A stretch of DNA of 64,000 bases from JBFJKD01 sp038106145 (GCA_038106145.1 JAYODD010000004.1:62001-126000); one strand, 5' to 3'. Positions 8,847 through 17,442 are shown, numbered from the stretch's first letter. Notes: generated by a model from the letters alone, not told the origin. Numbers and translations are program-made.

Positions 8847-9524
8847 TTAATTTTTTTCGATCACCGTAGTTTGATTCAACAACGCTTCGTTGCGCACCTG
8901 AGACGAATATTCCTTAACGCGAAACACCACGTCTTTAAAACTCAATTCGTCACCGTGGTGTAAAATTCTGGGACCATCGATGCGCTTTCCGTTGACATAG
9001 GTCCCGTTAGAGGAGCCCAGATCCTCGACGGACAACACGTCATCCACCACCTGTAAACGGGCGTGATGACGAGAAATATGGGAACGCAGCAAGGTAATCT
9101 CACACTCAATCGCGCGCCCCAGGGTCAGTGGTTGCGCAACATTGTATTCCAGCCCCTCCACCGGGCCGGACTCGGCGTAAATAAACCAGCCGTGTTCCCC
9201 GGGGAGTTCCTTTTTTTTTGTCAACGAAGCCCGTCGATCACTGCGCGGAGCTATATTGTTGAGTGCCCTGCGTTCGGTAAACGGTGCAACACGAATAAAA
9301 CCGCTTGCGGTCAGTTTATAAAACCACGATATCGTCAACACGACGGGTAAAAACAGAATAAAAATGCCCAGCAGCCAGTAAAAATAGTCTGATTCCACAC
9401 CCAAAATTGGAAAGGCAATAGAGCCAAGCTGTAAAATAATCCAGCAGGAAACCGCGTACAGCACGAAGGTATTAATCACCTTTCTGCGTCGTAACTCGCC
9501 ATAAATAACGCTTAATTTATTCAT
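8847..9524 (-). CDS. membrane-anchored FHA-domain protein
   Basis: FHA domains bind phosphothreonine. The C-terminal half has the full signature: GRAIECEI, SHISRHHARL and GSSNGTYVNGKRI. The N-terminal part (ELRRRKVINTFVLYAVSCW and a second hydrophobic helix) matches the two-helix membrane module often found in front of TPR or adenylate-cyclase domains in proteobacteria. The FHA domain should face the cytoplasm, where it could read marks made by the kinase encoded nearby. The gene converges on the kinase operon with a gap of 22 nt, and lies 97 nt downstream of the LysM-TPR lipoprotein gene on the same strand. Confidence 0.88.
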   Translation of the reverse strand: MNKLSVIYGELRRRKVINTFVLYAVSCWIILQLGSIAFPILGVESDYFYWLLGIFILFLPVVLTISWFYKLTASGFIRVAPFTERRALNNIAPRSDRRASLTKKKELPGEHGWFIYAESGPVEGLEYNVAQPLTLGRAIECEITLLRSHISRHHARLQVVDDVLSVEDLGSSNGTYVNGKRIDGPRILHHGDELSFKDVVFRVKEYSSQVRNEALLNQTTVIEKN

Positions 9525-9621
9525 CGATTAGCGTAGCCCATATTCCCTACAGCGCCACCTCTGAAAACCATCTACGCAGCTAGTCGTTACACAAAGTTCG
9601 TAGCCGTTGTTATGCACACGG

Positions 9622-10692
9622 CTATTGCAAATTGGACAATTTGCTTTTCAATTCCAGGGCCTGCAATCGGTAGGAAATGGCGTACTGGTGATCGGGATCA
9701 ATGGCCAGTACCTTGTCCCACAGCGCAATCGCCTCATCCAGAGCCTGACGACGGAACGCCATCGACGCCTGTTTATGGTATTCGTCGGCAAGTTCGGTCT
9801 TCAAACTCTGCTGCAACTGGCTGGCCGCCGCATTGCTGCTGTCGAGTTGCACGCTGCGCTGCGCGGCGGTGTACGCACCCATGCTGTTTCCCGCTGCTCT
9901 GTGCATTTTCGCCGCTTGTAAAAACTGCGCGGACGCCAGTTTTGGACTGGTCGCAGCCAGTTTTTCCCCACTGCCGCTGTAGGCTTGCACCGCCAATGCG
10001 AGTTCTCCAGCGCTAACCGGCGGTTTTGCCATGGCTTCGATGGTCGTTACCGCGCCCTGGAAATTATTCTGGGCCACCAATGACTTGACCGTCGCCCAGT
10101 TATGTAGCGCCGCCGTGGCTACCTGCGGCGTCGCGGTCAGCGACTCGGGATGCCCATCTGTCTCGCCTGCCTCTGCCCGTTTTTGCCGGGCCAGACGTGC
10201 GCTTTCGGTCAGGGGAATGCTGACGATCTGCCCGACCTTTAAATCCTTGGGCCGCGCAATGGCATTGTATTTTGCCAGCCCGTAAAACTGGTAATAGGTG
10301 CCGAGGTATTTTTGCGCCAGAGTGGACAGCGAGTCTCCGGGGGTCAACCGCACATTGAAGGACTCGGTCGGGTAATACTCGTGGGAGGGCAGATCGATCT
10401 GACGCAACAGATCCCGCGCCACTTTGCTGTCGGGTCTTTCGACGAGATAGGCTTCCAGTTCGACCCGCGCCACGGCAACCTCACCCAGTTCCAGTTGGCT
10501 GATCACCTTGCGCAGGCGGTCATCGGCGGACAAACCCGGCTCCGCGACCAGTTCAGCCTGAGCCTGAGACGGCGTCTGTGCCTGCTCGGATACCGCCGTC
10601 TGTTTGGCGGTTTGACAGCCGGCCAACAGCAACGCGAGAAGAGCAACAAACCACCCTGTTCCGTTCATAGTTCTTATCATAATCCTTGCCAT
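9622..10692 (-). CDS. LysM and TPR domain lipoprotein
   Basis: A signal peptide with lipobox LLAGC indicates a lipoprotein. A LysM domain lies in the first half (VRLTPGDSLSTLAQKYLG, then LKVGQIVSIPL), and TPR-like helices occupy the C-terminal third (EYHKQASMAFRRQALDEA, VLAIDPDHQYA). LysM binds N-acetylglucosamine-containing glycans, so a periplasmic role at peptidoglycan is likely. Several ATGs are possible: 10725, 10692, 10680 and 10668. The one at 10692 has GGTGG 9 nt upstream and gives a positively charged signal-peptide start, but 10680 is almost as good. It shares LysM and TPR elements with the lipoproteins of the kinase operon and probably belongs to the same pathway. Confidence 0.82.
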   Translation of the reverse strand: MARIMIRTMNGTGWFVALLALLLAGCQTAKQTAVSEQAQTPSQAQAELVAEPGLSADDRLRKVISQLELGEVAVARVELEAYLVERPDSKVARDLLRQIDLPSHEYYPTESFNVRLTPGDSLSTLAQKYLGTYYQFYGLAKYNAIARPKDLKVGQIVSIPLTESARLARQKRAEAGETDGHPESLTATPQVATAALHNWATVKSLVAQNNFQGAVTTIEAMAKPPVSAGELALAVQAYSGSGEKLAATSPKLASAQFLQAAKMHRAAGNSMGAYTAAQRSVQLDSSNAAASQLQQSLKTELADEYHKQASMAFRRQALDEAIALWDKVLAIDPDHQYAISYRLQALELKSKLSNLQ

Positions 10693-11090
10693 GTCAGCGG
10701 ACCACCCTGTCATCCTTTTAACCATTTAGCAATATCCATGCTAGCAATATCCATACCGGCAACCAGGCGCCCTGCAAACTATGCGCTCATCCAGTGATCC
10801 CGGCAGGCCGATTCCAGCCCGTCAGGTTATCTGAAACGGGCTCGCAAACACCGTTATCGGGGCGCTTCATTAAATAGCCATTTTGGGCATTAATCAAGAT
10901 GTTCCAGCGGCGGGTTGGCGTTGGATGGGCAGCCCCGAAAAGGTGCACGCCGAAGCATTCGAAGGTTAGTGAGCCCCGCCACGGGGCAAAAAAAGAATTA
11001 AAGATTATCTGATTCCGAAATTTGTTGGCGGCTCGTCGGCAAACCTGTCAGCGATCCAAGCGCCGCGGCGAGACAGTCCGCCCACAAAAA
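10693..11090. other. non-coding interval with a small tandem repeat
   Basis: About 400 nt separate the lipoprotein start from the tRNA terminator. A 13-nt sequence, TAGCAATATCCAT, occurs twice in tandem with period 15 (10727-10739 and 10742-10754). A GCCCCG/CGGGGC hairpin near 10974-10988 has its A run on the wrong side for a terminator in either direction. No supported gene is seen. Confidence 0.5.
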
Positions 11091-11117
11091 AAGCCTTCCC
11101 GTCACCCGGGAAGGCTT
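11085..11117 (-). terminator. terminator of gltX-tRNA-Ala transcript
   Basis: An 11-bp stem (11091-11101 with 11107-11117, core GCCTTCCCG) has a 5-nt loop. On the minus strand it is followed by seven T residues, starting just after the CCA end of the tRNA. A T run on the other side could make it work in both directions. Confidence 0.85.
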
Positions 11118-11123
11118 TTTAAT

Positions 11124-11199
11124 TGGTGGAGCTAAGCGGGATCGAACCGCTGACCTCAACACTGCCAGTGTTGCGCTCTCCCAGCTGAGCTATAGCCCC
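11124..11199 (-). tRNA. tRNA-Ala, anticodon GGC
   Basis: A 76-nt cloverleaf reads on the minus strand with acceptor stem GGGGCTA/TAGCTCC, D arm GCTCAGCTGGGAGAGC, anticodon stem CAACA/TGTTG around loop CTGGCAG, T arm with TTCGATC, and an encoded CCA end. The anticodon GGC decodes GCC (alanine). The G3-U70 wobble pair that marks alanine tRNAs is present. It sits 39 nt after gltX on the same strand and is followed at once by a terminator. Confidence 0.97.
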
Positions 11200-11238
11200 A
11201 AATAAGGCTGCGCATTGTAGGCACGCCCCCTGCGACTG

Positions 11239-12753
11239 TCAAGATTGCTCGCCCGCCCCTTCCTCGGTGACGCCGCACAGTTCGGCATAGGTTTTCTGCC
11301 AGTTTTTCAACTGCTTTTTGGACGGACCACCCACCACCGTCAGCGCGTGGCGCAAGCGCGCGCGGGTCATATCCGGCCCCAGCAAAGCCATCGAGTCAAA
11401 CAGCGGCGGCGCCGATGGTTGCCCGGCGATAGCGATAAACAACGGCGCCAGAAAATCCTTCAATTTTATTTCCATGCCCGTCGCCAGGGCGGCCAGTTCG
11501 CCATAAATACCGTCCCGCTGCCAGTCCCGCAATGCCTCCAGGCGCCACAGGCTGAACTGCAATACCTGCTGCACGGTTTCGTCAGCCAGTTTTTTATGGG
11601 CAAACAGTTCCGCGGATAGCACCGGCATGCCAGACAATAAAAATCCGGCCAGCGGCGCCACATCGGTAAATTTTTCAACCCGCTCCTTGAGCAGGGGTAC
11701 AAACCGTTGCAGGTGTGCGCGATTGATCGCCCAGGTCGCCATGCGTTCGGCAAATTGCAAGTCGTCTAGCTCCTCGCGAATCCAGCGCCCGTTCAGCCAG
11801 TCGAGTTTTTCCGTGTCGAATACCGGTCCACCCAGACTGACCTTGCCAATATCGAACTGCTCCACCATTTGCGGGAGACTGAATTTCTCCTCTTCGTCGG
11901 GCATCGACCAGCCCATGCGCCCCAAATAATTGAGCAGCGCTTCCGGAAGATAACCCATGGCGCGGTAATAGGTAATGCTGGTGGGATTTTTGCGTTTGCT
12001 GAGCTTACTTTTATCCGGATTGCGCAGCAGCGGCATATGGCACATCACCGGCATTTCCCACCCGAAATACTGGTACAACAACTGGTGTTTGGGGGTCGAG
12101 TTGATCCATTCCTCGCCGCGAATCACATGACTGATCGCCATTAAATGATCGTCCACCACATTGGCCAGATGATAGGTTGGCATGCCGTCTGCCTTGACCA
12201 GCACCTGCATGTCCACCTGCTGCCAGGGTATTTCCACGGCGCCGCGCAGCAGATCGTCGAACTGGCACACGCCGTCCTCGGGCACTTTCATGCGAATGAC
12301 ATGGGGTTCGCCGGCTGCGAGCCGGCGCTGCACTTCGGCGGCGGACAACAGCAGCCCGCGCCCGTCGTATTTTGGCGTTGCCCCGCGGGCTGTCTGTTCC
12401 CGGCGCATCTCGTCGAGCTCTTCGGGCGTGGCAAAACAATAAAACGCGTGGCCTTTGTCCAGCAACAGCTGCGCGTGCTGAGCGTAAATCTCACCCCGCT
12501 CGCTTTGTCGGTAGGGTCCGTGGGGGCCGCCCACGTCCGGCCCCTCGTCCCACTCTAGACCGAGCCAACGCAGCGAATCCAGAATCATCTGTTCCGATTC
12601 GCGGGTACTGCGCACGCGATCCGTATCTTCGATACGCAACAGGAACTGACCGTTCTGCCGACGGGCGAAACACAGGTTAAATAACGCGATATAGGCGGTG
12701 CCGACGTGCGGGTCCCCGGTGGGAGACGGCGCGATGCGGGTGCGTACGGTCAT
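11239..12753 (-). CDS. gltX: glutamyl-tRNA synthetase
   Basis: It charges tRNA-Glu with glutamate in the cytoplasm. It is a class I synthetase: PSPTGDPHVGTA carries the HIGH-type signature (HVGT), and KLSKRKN is the KMSKS equivalent. The RIEDTDR and GEEWINSTPKHQLLY blocks typical of GluRS are present. At 504 residues it fits the bacterial family (about 470-500). The start at 12753 begins directly with MTVRTRIAPSPTG, as in homologues. A tRNA-Ala gene follows, possibly on the same transcript. Confidence 0.96.
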   Translation of the reverse strand: MTVRTRIAPSPTGDPHVGTAYIALFNLCFARRQNGQFLLRIEDTDRVRSTRESEQMILDSLRWLGLEWDEGPDVGGPHGPYRQSERGEIYAQHAQLLLDKGHAFYCFATPEELDEMRREQTARGATPKYDGRGLLLSAAEVQRRLAAGEPHVIRMKVPEDGVCQFDDLLRGAVEIPWQQVDMQVLVKADGMPTYHLANVVDDHLMAISHVIRGEEWINSTPKHQLLYQYFGWEMPVMCHMPLLRNPDKSKLSKRKNPTSITYYRAMGYLPEALLNYLGRMGWSMPDEEEKFSLPQMVEQFDIGKVSLGGPVFDTEKLDWLNGRWIREELDDLQFAERMATWAINRAHLQRFVPLLKERVEKFTDVAPLAGFLLSGMPVLSAELFAHKKLADETVQQVLQFSLWRLEALRDWQRDGIYGELAALATGMEIKLKDFLAPLFIAIAGQPSAPPLFDSMALLGPDMTRARLRHALTVVGGPSKKQLKNWQKTYAELCGVTEEGAGEQS

Positions 12754-12800
12754 AGCAACAATCCGGATACGGCGGGAATGAGCCGGATATTATACGGGCA

Positions 12801-14762
12801 TCACACCTGTCCGGGTAAAGACTCGGGCTTGCCGAGCAGGTAGCCCTGGGCCGCGTCGATACTCATGCGCGACAGCACCTGCCATTCGGCCTCCTGTTCC
12901 ACCCCTTCCACAATCAGCATTACCTCGCGACTGTGGGCCAGTTGCGCCAGCGACTTTACGTAGAACTGATTGTCTTTGCTGTCCTGAATATTCTGCACGA
13001 AACTGCGGTGCACCTTCAGGTAACGCAGCGGCAGGCTGCTTAGATAACCGAACGCGGCGGACTCCAATCCAAAGCGGTCGATGGCCAGACCGGCGGAGAA
13101 CTTGTGCAGTATCGTTTGAAAGTTGCGGATATCCTGCTCCTCAATATGCAAAATATGTTCGGAAACCTCGAATACCAATTTTTTTGCGAGCGCTTTATGT
13201 TCCTTTAAAAACCCTTTTAGCCATTCAGTAAAGGCACTCGAGGTAATCGACGACGCGCACAAATTAACGCCGTAGAAAGCATACTGTTCACCGCCCTGCT
13301 CGGCGAGAGTTTCCAGTATCAACTGATCCAGCTCGGGGGCGCGACCAAAGCGTTCCGCCAGGGGCAGGACAATCCCCGCGGACAGCAGATTGCCATCCTG
13401 ATCCCGAAAACGGGTAAACACCTCGCAGCCAATCAGGTCCTTGTCCGGGGTGGACACCACGCTCTGATAATGCAGCACCAGCGCCCGATCGCGAATTACC
13501 TGGGCAATAAAATCCTTCCATTCCACCGCGGGTTGCGCCACCAGCGGCACGTCGCCAGCCTTCAGCTCGGCAAACTGACACCATTTGTTCTGCCCATCGC
13601 TTGCGGCGTGGCGCAGCGCCATATCCGCTTCGCTTAACAACTCCGGCCCATTCACCACGTGCTGGGTGTAGGTAAAACCCATATTGACCGTGAGGGGTTC
13701 CTGATCTTTTAACGACCATTCGAGGATTTGCACATTCTGAAAAACATCTTCCGCCAGGGCAATGCCCTCCTCCTGGGTGACGTCCGGCACAAACAGGCAA
13801 AACTCCGGTCCCTGGCGACGAGCGACCACCGCCCGTGGAAATTGTCCCAGGCCCTGTTTGAGTTTAGCGCCGAAACTTTTCAGTATCTCGTTGCCTTCCC
13901 GGCGGCCCGCCAGTTCGTTGACCCGCGCAAATTCGGCGATTGAAAAAATCATTAGTGCGCCACTGTGATCGCCACTCTCCGCCCCCACAAAACTGTTCAA
14001 CTGCGCGTCAAAATCGGCCCGATTCGACAACCCCGTCACCGCGTCCCGATAGGACTGCACCCGCAGATGGGAAATTAAATCCATCTGTTCATCAAAGACC
14101 GTATGCAGCTTGTTGGACATTCTGTTCATGGCCTCCACCACCCGGTGCAACTCCCGGGTGTTGGGCAGGGTTTCCTGGACCACAAACTTTTGTTCGCGAA
14201 TCGCGTTGGCCTGTTCCTCGACGCGCCGCAACGGCGCCAGCAGCCAGTTCAACGCCAGGTAAGCAATACCGCTCACCACCACCGAGATCAGCGCAAACCA
14301 CGCCAACTGTTCCACCACCACCTGCCAAAGCTGCCGATAGGCCTGCCCCGGATGGCTCACCACCGCCACTTCCCCGAGCCGCGCCCACCCCGCAGCCACT
14401 TCCGCCTTACCCTCCGGTGAGGGTAAATCCATAAAGCTTACAAACCAGTCGGGCACCCCTTCGATAGCCACCGCAAAGGTGCGGTCGATGACCACCTTGT
14501 CATCCAGATCGCGAAAGTAAATACGCTGGTAGAAACCACTGTCGGAAATCGCATTAAACAGGGTTTCCAGGGACGCAATATCTTTCTCCTGCGCCGCCTG
14601 GGTCATCGAGAGTCCCAACGACGTGGCGGTATCCTGGGCGTGTACCGCCATTTGCTGCTGCACCAGGGTGCGGGCGTTGAACATGCTGACCACCACGTTG
14701 CCCGCGTAGAGCAATAGCAGTAGTCCCAGGATGGCTAGAATCAGTTGGCGGAATAACGTCAC
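12801..14762 (-). CDS. lapD: LapD-type c-di-GMP receptor (degenerate GGDEF and EAL domains)
   Basis: This is an inner-membrane receptor that senses cytoplasmic c-di-GMP and controls the periplasmic protease LapG. Order: TM1 (residues about 5-27), periplasmic domain of about 125 residues, TM2 (about 155-175), HAMP, GGDEF-like and EAL-like domains. Both catalytic signatures are degenerate: RRQGPEF stands where GGDEF would be and CEVFTRF where the EAL-box ExLxR would be, as expected for a binding protein without enzyme activity. The GTG start has AAGGA 7 nt upstream. It is divergent from two lapG genes, and the adhesin and its secretion genes lie downstream, which strongly supports the assignment. 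Confidence 0.93.
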   Translation of the reverse strand: MTLFRQLILAILGLLLLLYAGNVVVSMFNARTLVQQQMAVHAQDTATSLGLSMTQAAQEKDIASLETLFNAISDSGFYQRIYFRDLDDKVVIDRTFAVAIEGVPDWFVSFMDLPSPEGKAEVAAGWARLGEVAVVSHPGQAYRQLWQVVVEQLAWFALISVVVSGIAYLALNWLLAPLRRVEEQANAIREQKFVVQETLPNTRELHRVVEAMNRMSNKLHTVFDEQMDLISHLRVQSYRDAVTGLSNRADFDAQLNSFVGAESGDHSGALMIFSIAEFARVNELAGRREGNEILKSFGAKLKQGLGQFPRAVVARRQGPEFCLFVPDVTQEEGIALAEDVFQNVQILEWSLKDQEPLTVNMGFTYTQHVVNGPELLSEADMALRHAASDGQNKWCQFAELKAGDVPLVAQPAVEWKDFIAQVIRDRALVLHYQSVVSTPDKDLIGCEVFTRFRDQDGNLLSAGIVLPLAERFGRAPELDQLILETLAEQGGEQYAFYGVNLCASSITSSAFTEWLKGFLKEHKALAKKLVFEVSEHILHIEEQDIRNFQTILHKFSAGLAIDRFGLESAAFGYLSSLPLRYLKVHRSFVQNIQDSKDNQFYVKSLAQLAHSREVMLIVEGVEQEAEWQVLSRMSIDAAQGYLLGKPESLPGQV

Positions 14763-14838
14763 AGGGCAATCCTTTACATTATTGGTGTAGTGAGCGTGGC
14801 GATTGCGCGCTGCGTGCCGGATCGCCCGTGCAGCGTTG

Positions 14839-14867
14839 AGTCTAATCTAAACCACTGAACTTGCCAA
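14839..14867 (-). promoter_or_regulatory. possible sigma-70 promoter of lapD
   Basis: On the minus strand TTGGCA and TAGACT are separated by 17 nt, about 80 nt before the lapD start. Five and four of six positions match consensus. It lies in the 208-nt divergent interval between lapD and lapG. For lapG I could not find an equally good promoter. Confidence 0.4.
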
Positions 14868-14970
14868 TTGAGCAGTAGATCACACTCTTCATCCGAACAT
14901 AGTGAAATAGGTATATCTGATAATGCTATGATTTCTGTGGAAATTTACGGCAATCGGAGCGGAGCGCCCA

Positions 14971-15642
14971 GTGGCGATAAAACGCGGGCTAACAAGGTCT
15001 CTCCCAGTGCGCACAGCCATGTTGTGCGCATTGCTGGCCGTGGCTGTCGCCAGCGCCGACCACACCGGTTTCAGCGAAACCCTGCTGGCCAAAATCAACA
15101 GCAAATACGGCTACAGCGCCGAGCAGCGCATCCGTCGCTGGCAGGACATGATTCACGAAAACCGCGACCTGCCGGACCGGGTAAAGCTGGAGCTGGTCAA
15201 CGATTTTTTCAACGGCGCCATGTTTGTCAACGATCTCGCCCTGTGGAACAAACGGGATTACTGGGCCACGCCCCTGGAATTCCTCGCCTACGACGCCGGC
15301 GACTGCGAGGACTTTTCCATCGCCAAATACTTTACCCTGCGGGAAATGGGTATCGACACCCGCAAGCTGCGCATCACCTACGTCAAGGCCCTGACCCTCA
15401 ACCAGGCGCATATGGTACTGGCTTACTACGAGACGCCCTCCTCGGTACCGATCATTCTCGACAATATCAACAAAAACATTCGCCCTGCCACCGAGCGCAG
15501 CGATCTGCAACCGGTATACAGCTTTAACGCTGACGACCTGTGGCTCGCCCGCTCCCGTAACGAACAGCTCAAGGCGGGTAAATCCAGCCAGATCAACCTG
15601 TGGAACAACCTCAACGAACGCATGGCAAAAGAACTGCTCTGA
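14971..15642 (+). CDS. lapG: LapG-type periplasmic cysteine protease (copy 1)
   Basis: This bacterial transglutaminase-like cysteine protease (DUF920) cleaves LapA-type adhesins behind their N-terminal retention domain when c-di-GMP is low. The catalytic triad is complete: Cys112 in AGDCEDFSIAKY, His147 in QAHMVLAYY and Asp164 in ILDNIN. The acidic residues around Cys112 match the calcium site of LapG. An N-terminal signal peptide (MLCALLAVAVASA) sends it to the periplasm. The GTG start has GGAG 7 nt upstream. It is divergent from lapD, and the product of 223 residues is of normal family size. Confidence 0.94.
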   Translation: MAIKRGLTRSLPVRTAMLCALLAVAVASADHTGFSETLLAKINSKYGYSAEQRIRRWQDMIHENRDLPDRVKLELVNDFFNGAMFVNDLALWNKRDYWATPLEFLAYDAGDCEDFSIAKYFTLREMGIDTRKLRITYVKALTLNQAHMVLAYYETPSSVPIILDNINKNIRPATERSDLQPVYSFNADDLWLARSRNEQLKAGKSSQINLWNNLNERMAKELL

Positions 15643-15793
15643 CCCGCCCCCCGTTTTGCGCCCACCCCGGTCCGCCCAACCCTGTTTATTCAAGCCCCGG
15701 CACCTGCTAATGCGCGCCTGTACAAGCGCCGCGATATGGGTAAAACTTTCCGCTCGTCGGCACTCTTAACAACAAAACCTACAGGAACTCGTT

Positions 15794-16504
15794 ATGGCCC
15801 GGATCGCCACAGCCTCCACCGCCCGGCATTTACCCGCCACCTTACTCGCCCTGGCTCGGCTGCTGGCTGGCTGCGCCGGCGGGCCAGCCACCGCACCGCC
15901 CCCCGTGGTAGCGGACGACCCCTACGCCCAACTGATTGCCCAGGTGGAGGCGCAACACGGCCCCATCGCGGCCGCCCGGGTGCGCTACTGGTTCAAATTG
16001 ATTGAACAGGGCAAAACCGAGGACGATCGGGCGCGACTGCTACTGGCCAACAATTTTTTCAACGACGCCAAATTTGTCACCGACGAAGAGGTCTGGCAGC
16101 AGAGCGATTACTGGGCCACGCCCCTGGAGTTTTTAATTAAAGACGCTGGCGACTGCGAGGATTTTTCCATCGCCAAATACGTGACCCTCGACCGCATGGG
16201 GCTGGACCCGGAAAAAATGCGCATCACCTACGTCAAGGCCCTGACCCTGGAGCAACCCCATATGGTGCTCGCCTACTACAGCACCCCGGCGGGGGAACCG
16301 CTGATTCTGGACAATATCAACCCGCAAATTTTGCGCGCCGGGCAGCGTCAGGATTTAATCCCCGTGTACAGCTTTAATGGCCGCACCCTGTGGCTGGCCC
16401 GCTCCCGCAACGAGCAGGTACCCGCAGGCGACGCGCAACAACTGGGGCTGTGGCAGAAACTTATGCAACGTATGCAGCAGGAAATGCCGCCCGCGAACCC
16501 TTGA
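15794..16504 (+). CDS. second LapG-type protease, predicted lipoprotein
   Basis: This is a paralogue of the preceding gene with the same triad: Cys121 in AGDCEDFSIAKY, His156 in PHMVLAYY and Asp173 in ILDNIN. Unlike copy 1, its signal sequence ends in the lipobox LLAGC (Cys27), followed by a Pro/Ala linker, so it should be membrane-tethered. The ATG has AGGA upstream. The two genes share long runs at the nucleotide level, for instance around the active-site Cys and the KALTL block, which points to duplication. It may cleave the same adhesin from a different position, cleave a second substrate, or compete for LapD. Confidence 0.9.
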   Translation: MARIATASTARHLPATLLALARLLAGCAGGPATAPPPVVADDPYAQLIAQVEAQHGPIAAARVRYWFKLIEQGKTEDDRARLLLANNFFNDAKFVTDEEVWQQSDYWATPLEFLIKDAGDCEDFSIAKYVTLDRMGLDPEKMRITYVKALTLEQPHMVLAYYSTPAGEPLILDNINPQILRAGQRQDLIPVYSFNGRTLWLARSRNEQVPAGDAQQLGLWQKLMQRMQQEMPPANP

Positions 16505-16528
16505 AGCGGGCATTAACAAGCGTCAGCG

Positions 16529-16582
16529 CAAAGCACCGAGGCGCTGGATATCCATATCCTCAGTGCGCCTGACTGTGTCCAA
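16529..16582 (-). pseudogene. remnant of a HigB-type toxin gene
   Basis: Reading the minus strand gives LDTVRRTEDMDIQRLGALR followed by a stop. This aligns with LDTAQRIEDMDIPGLRL of the intact HigB toxin encoded at 17736-18014, and the nucleotides around GGATATCCATATCCT are shared. Nothing of the rest of the toxin is visible, so it is a decayed fragment. It suggests that toxin-antitoxin cassettes have been inserted and lost repeatedly between lapG and the adhesin gene. Confidence 0.6.
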
Positions 16583-16669
16583 TGGTCCAGCTTGGTATCC
16601 CGGTCGCTGAGTTTAGAGATAACCGGAAGGGAGAGAACGACCTGTCTTACAGATCGCTTCGCATAAAAC

Positions 16670-16960
16670 TCATATAGTCACATCCCGCACCGCTTGAGGG
16701 TGTTTACGAGCCACCCTGATCAGGGTAATTGCCGCACTGTCGGGTTTNNNNNNNNNNCGCCTGCCTTGCTCCCAATCCCTGACAGTAGATATTGGAACGT
16801 CCAGTAGTTGCGCAAACGTTTCTTGCGTTTTTTGCAAGTCTTTGCGTGTCTGAATCACGAGCAGCTGCTCTGGGCTCCACGTTTTAGCTGGAACGCCATT
16901 CTTTATAGAGCGCACCTGGTCGAGTAACTCCTGACCCGCTTTACTCATTACCCTGGCCAT
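16670..16960 (-). CDS. HigA-type antitoxin, XRE-family DNA-binding protein
   Basis: This small protein has a helix-turn-helix (KTQETFAQLLDVPISTVRDWEQGR) of the kind found in antitoxins paired with HigB-2-like toxins. A 10-N gap at 16748-16757 interrupts it. Homologues usually continue directly as GR-RKP, so the true gap may be only a few bases; the frame is kept on both sides. Its start overlaps the end of the toxin gene by 20 nt. It should neutralise the toxin and repress the shared promoter. Confidence 0.82.
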   Translation of the reverse strand: MARVMSKAGQELLDQVRSIKNGVPAKTWSPEQLLVIQTRKDLQKTQETFAQLLDVPISTVRDWEQGRXXXXKPDSAAITLIRVARKHPQAVRDVTI

Positions 16961-17282
16961 CTATAGCCTCCTTGATACGTTTTAACTCGTGCGCCGGTAT
17001 ATTCTCTTTCTCGTTTTTCGCATACATTTTCAGGAGCCATATCTGCTGGGATTTTGTCTGGTAAAAGTAAATAACCCGCACACCGCCCCGCTTACCGGAA
17101 CCCTCCCTGGACCATCTGATTTTGCGGATACCGCCGGATCCAGGCACCACGGCGCCGGCAAGACGGTTACCCGCGATATGGCTGACAAAATCCTCGTGGT
17201 CCTGTTCGCTCCATACAGAAGCCGCCCGAGCCGAAAACATCGGCGTTTCGACAACAGTTTTCAGATCAAGGTTATACGGCAT
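16941..17282 (-). CDS. HigB-2/RelE-type mRNA interferase toxin
   Basis: This protein of the RelE/HigB-2 group inhibits translation by cutting mRNA at the ribosome. The conserved core GAVVPGSGGIRKIRWSR and GGVRVIYFY is present, as is the C-terminal WLLKMYAKNEKENI block. It is the first gene of a toxin-antitoxin pair, the usual reversed order for higBA. The ATG at 17282 lies inside a palindrome that spans the promoter core. If transcription starts just after the TATAAC box, the functional start could be the ATG at 17240, but the family-conserved KTVVETP would then be lost, so 17282 is kept. Confidence 0.84.
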   Translation of the reverse strand: MPYNLDLKTVVETPMFSARAASVWSEQDHEDFVSHIAGNRLAGAVVPGSGGIRKIRWSREGSGKRGGVRVIYFYQTKSQQIWLLKMYAKNEKENIPAHELKRIKEAIDGQGNE

Positions 17283-17298
17283 TGCCGTATTTTGTCAA
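17271..17298 (-). promoter_or_regulatory. promoter and palindromic operator of the first higBA pair
   Basis: TTGACA and TATAAC are 16 nt apart on the minus strand. A perfect palindrome, ATACGGCA-N-TGCCGTAT (17274-17290), fills the spacer, touches the -10 box and includes the toxin start codon at its centre. This is a typical place for autoregulation by an antitoxin. If this promoter is used, transcription begins downstream of the annotated ATG, so either another promoter exists or the start is further in. Confidence 0.5.
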
Positions 17299-17442
17299 CG
17301 AGCTTAACGCGTTAGTTGGCATCCCTTCCTTCCTATTTGCGCTTTTTGAAAACCTCTTTATGTCAGGTGTCAACTTCCATTATAGTCCTCCAGAGGCGGC
17401 GTCAGCTCGACGCGGCGAAGTGGCTACGGCTTAAATAAACCG

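Noticed and set aside
10971..10995. GCCCCG/CGGGGC hairpin with a run of seven A residues
   Set aside because: The A run follows the stem on the plus strand, so the T run on the minus strand precedes it. It is not an intrinsic terminator in either direction.
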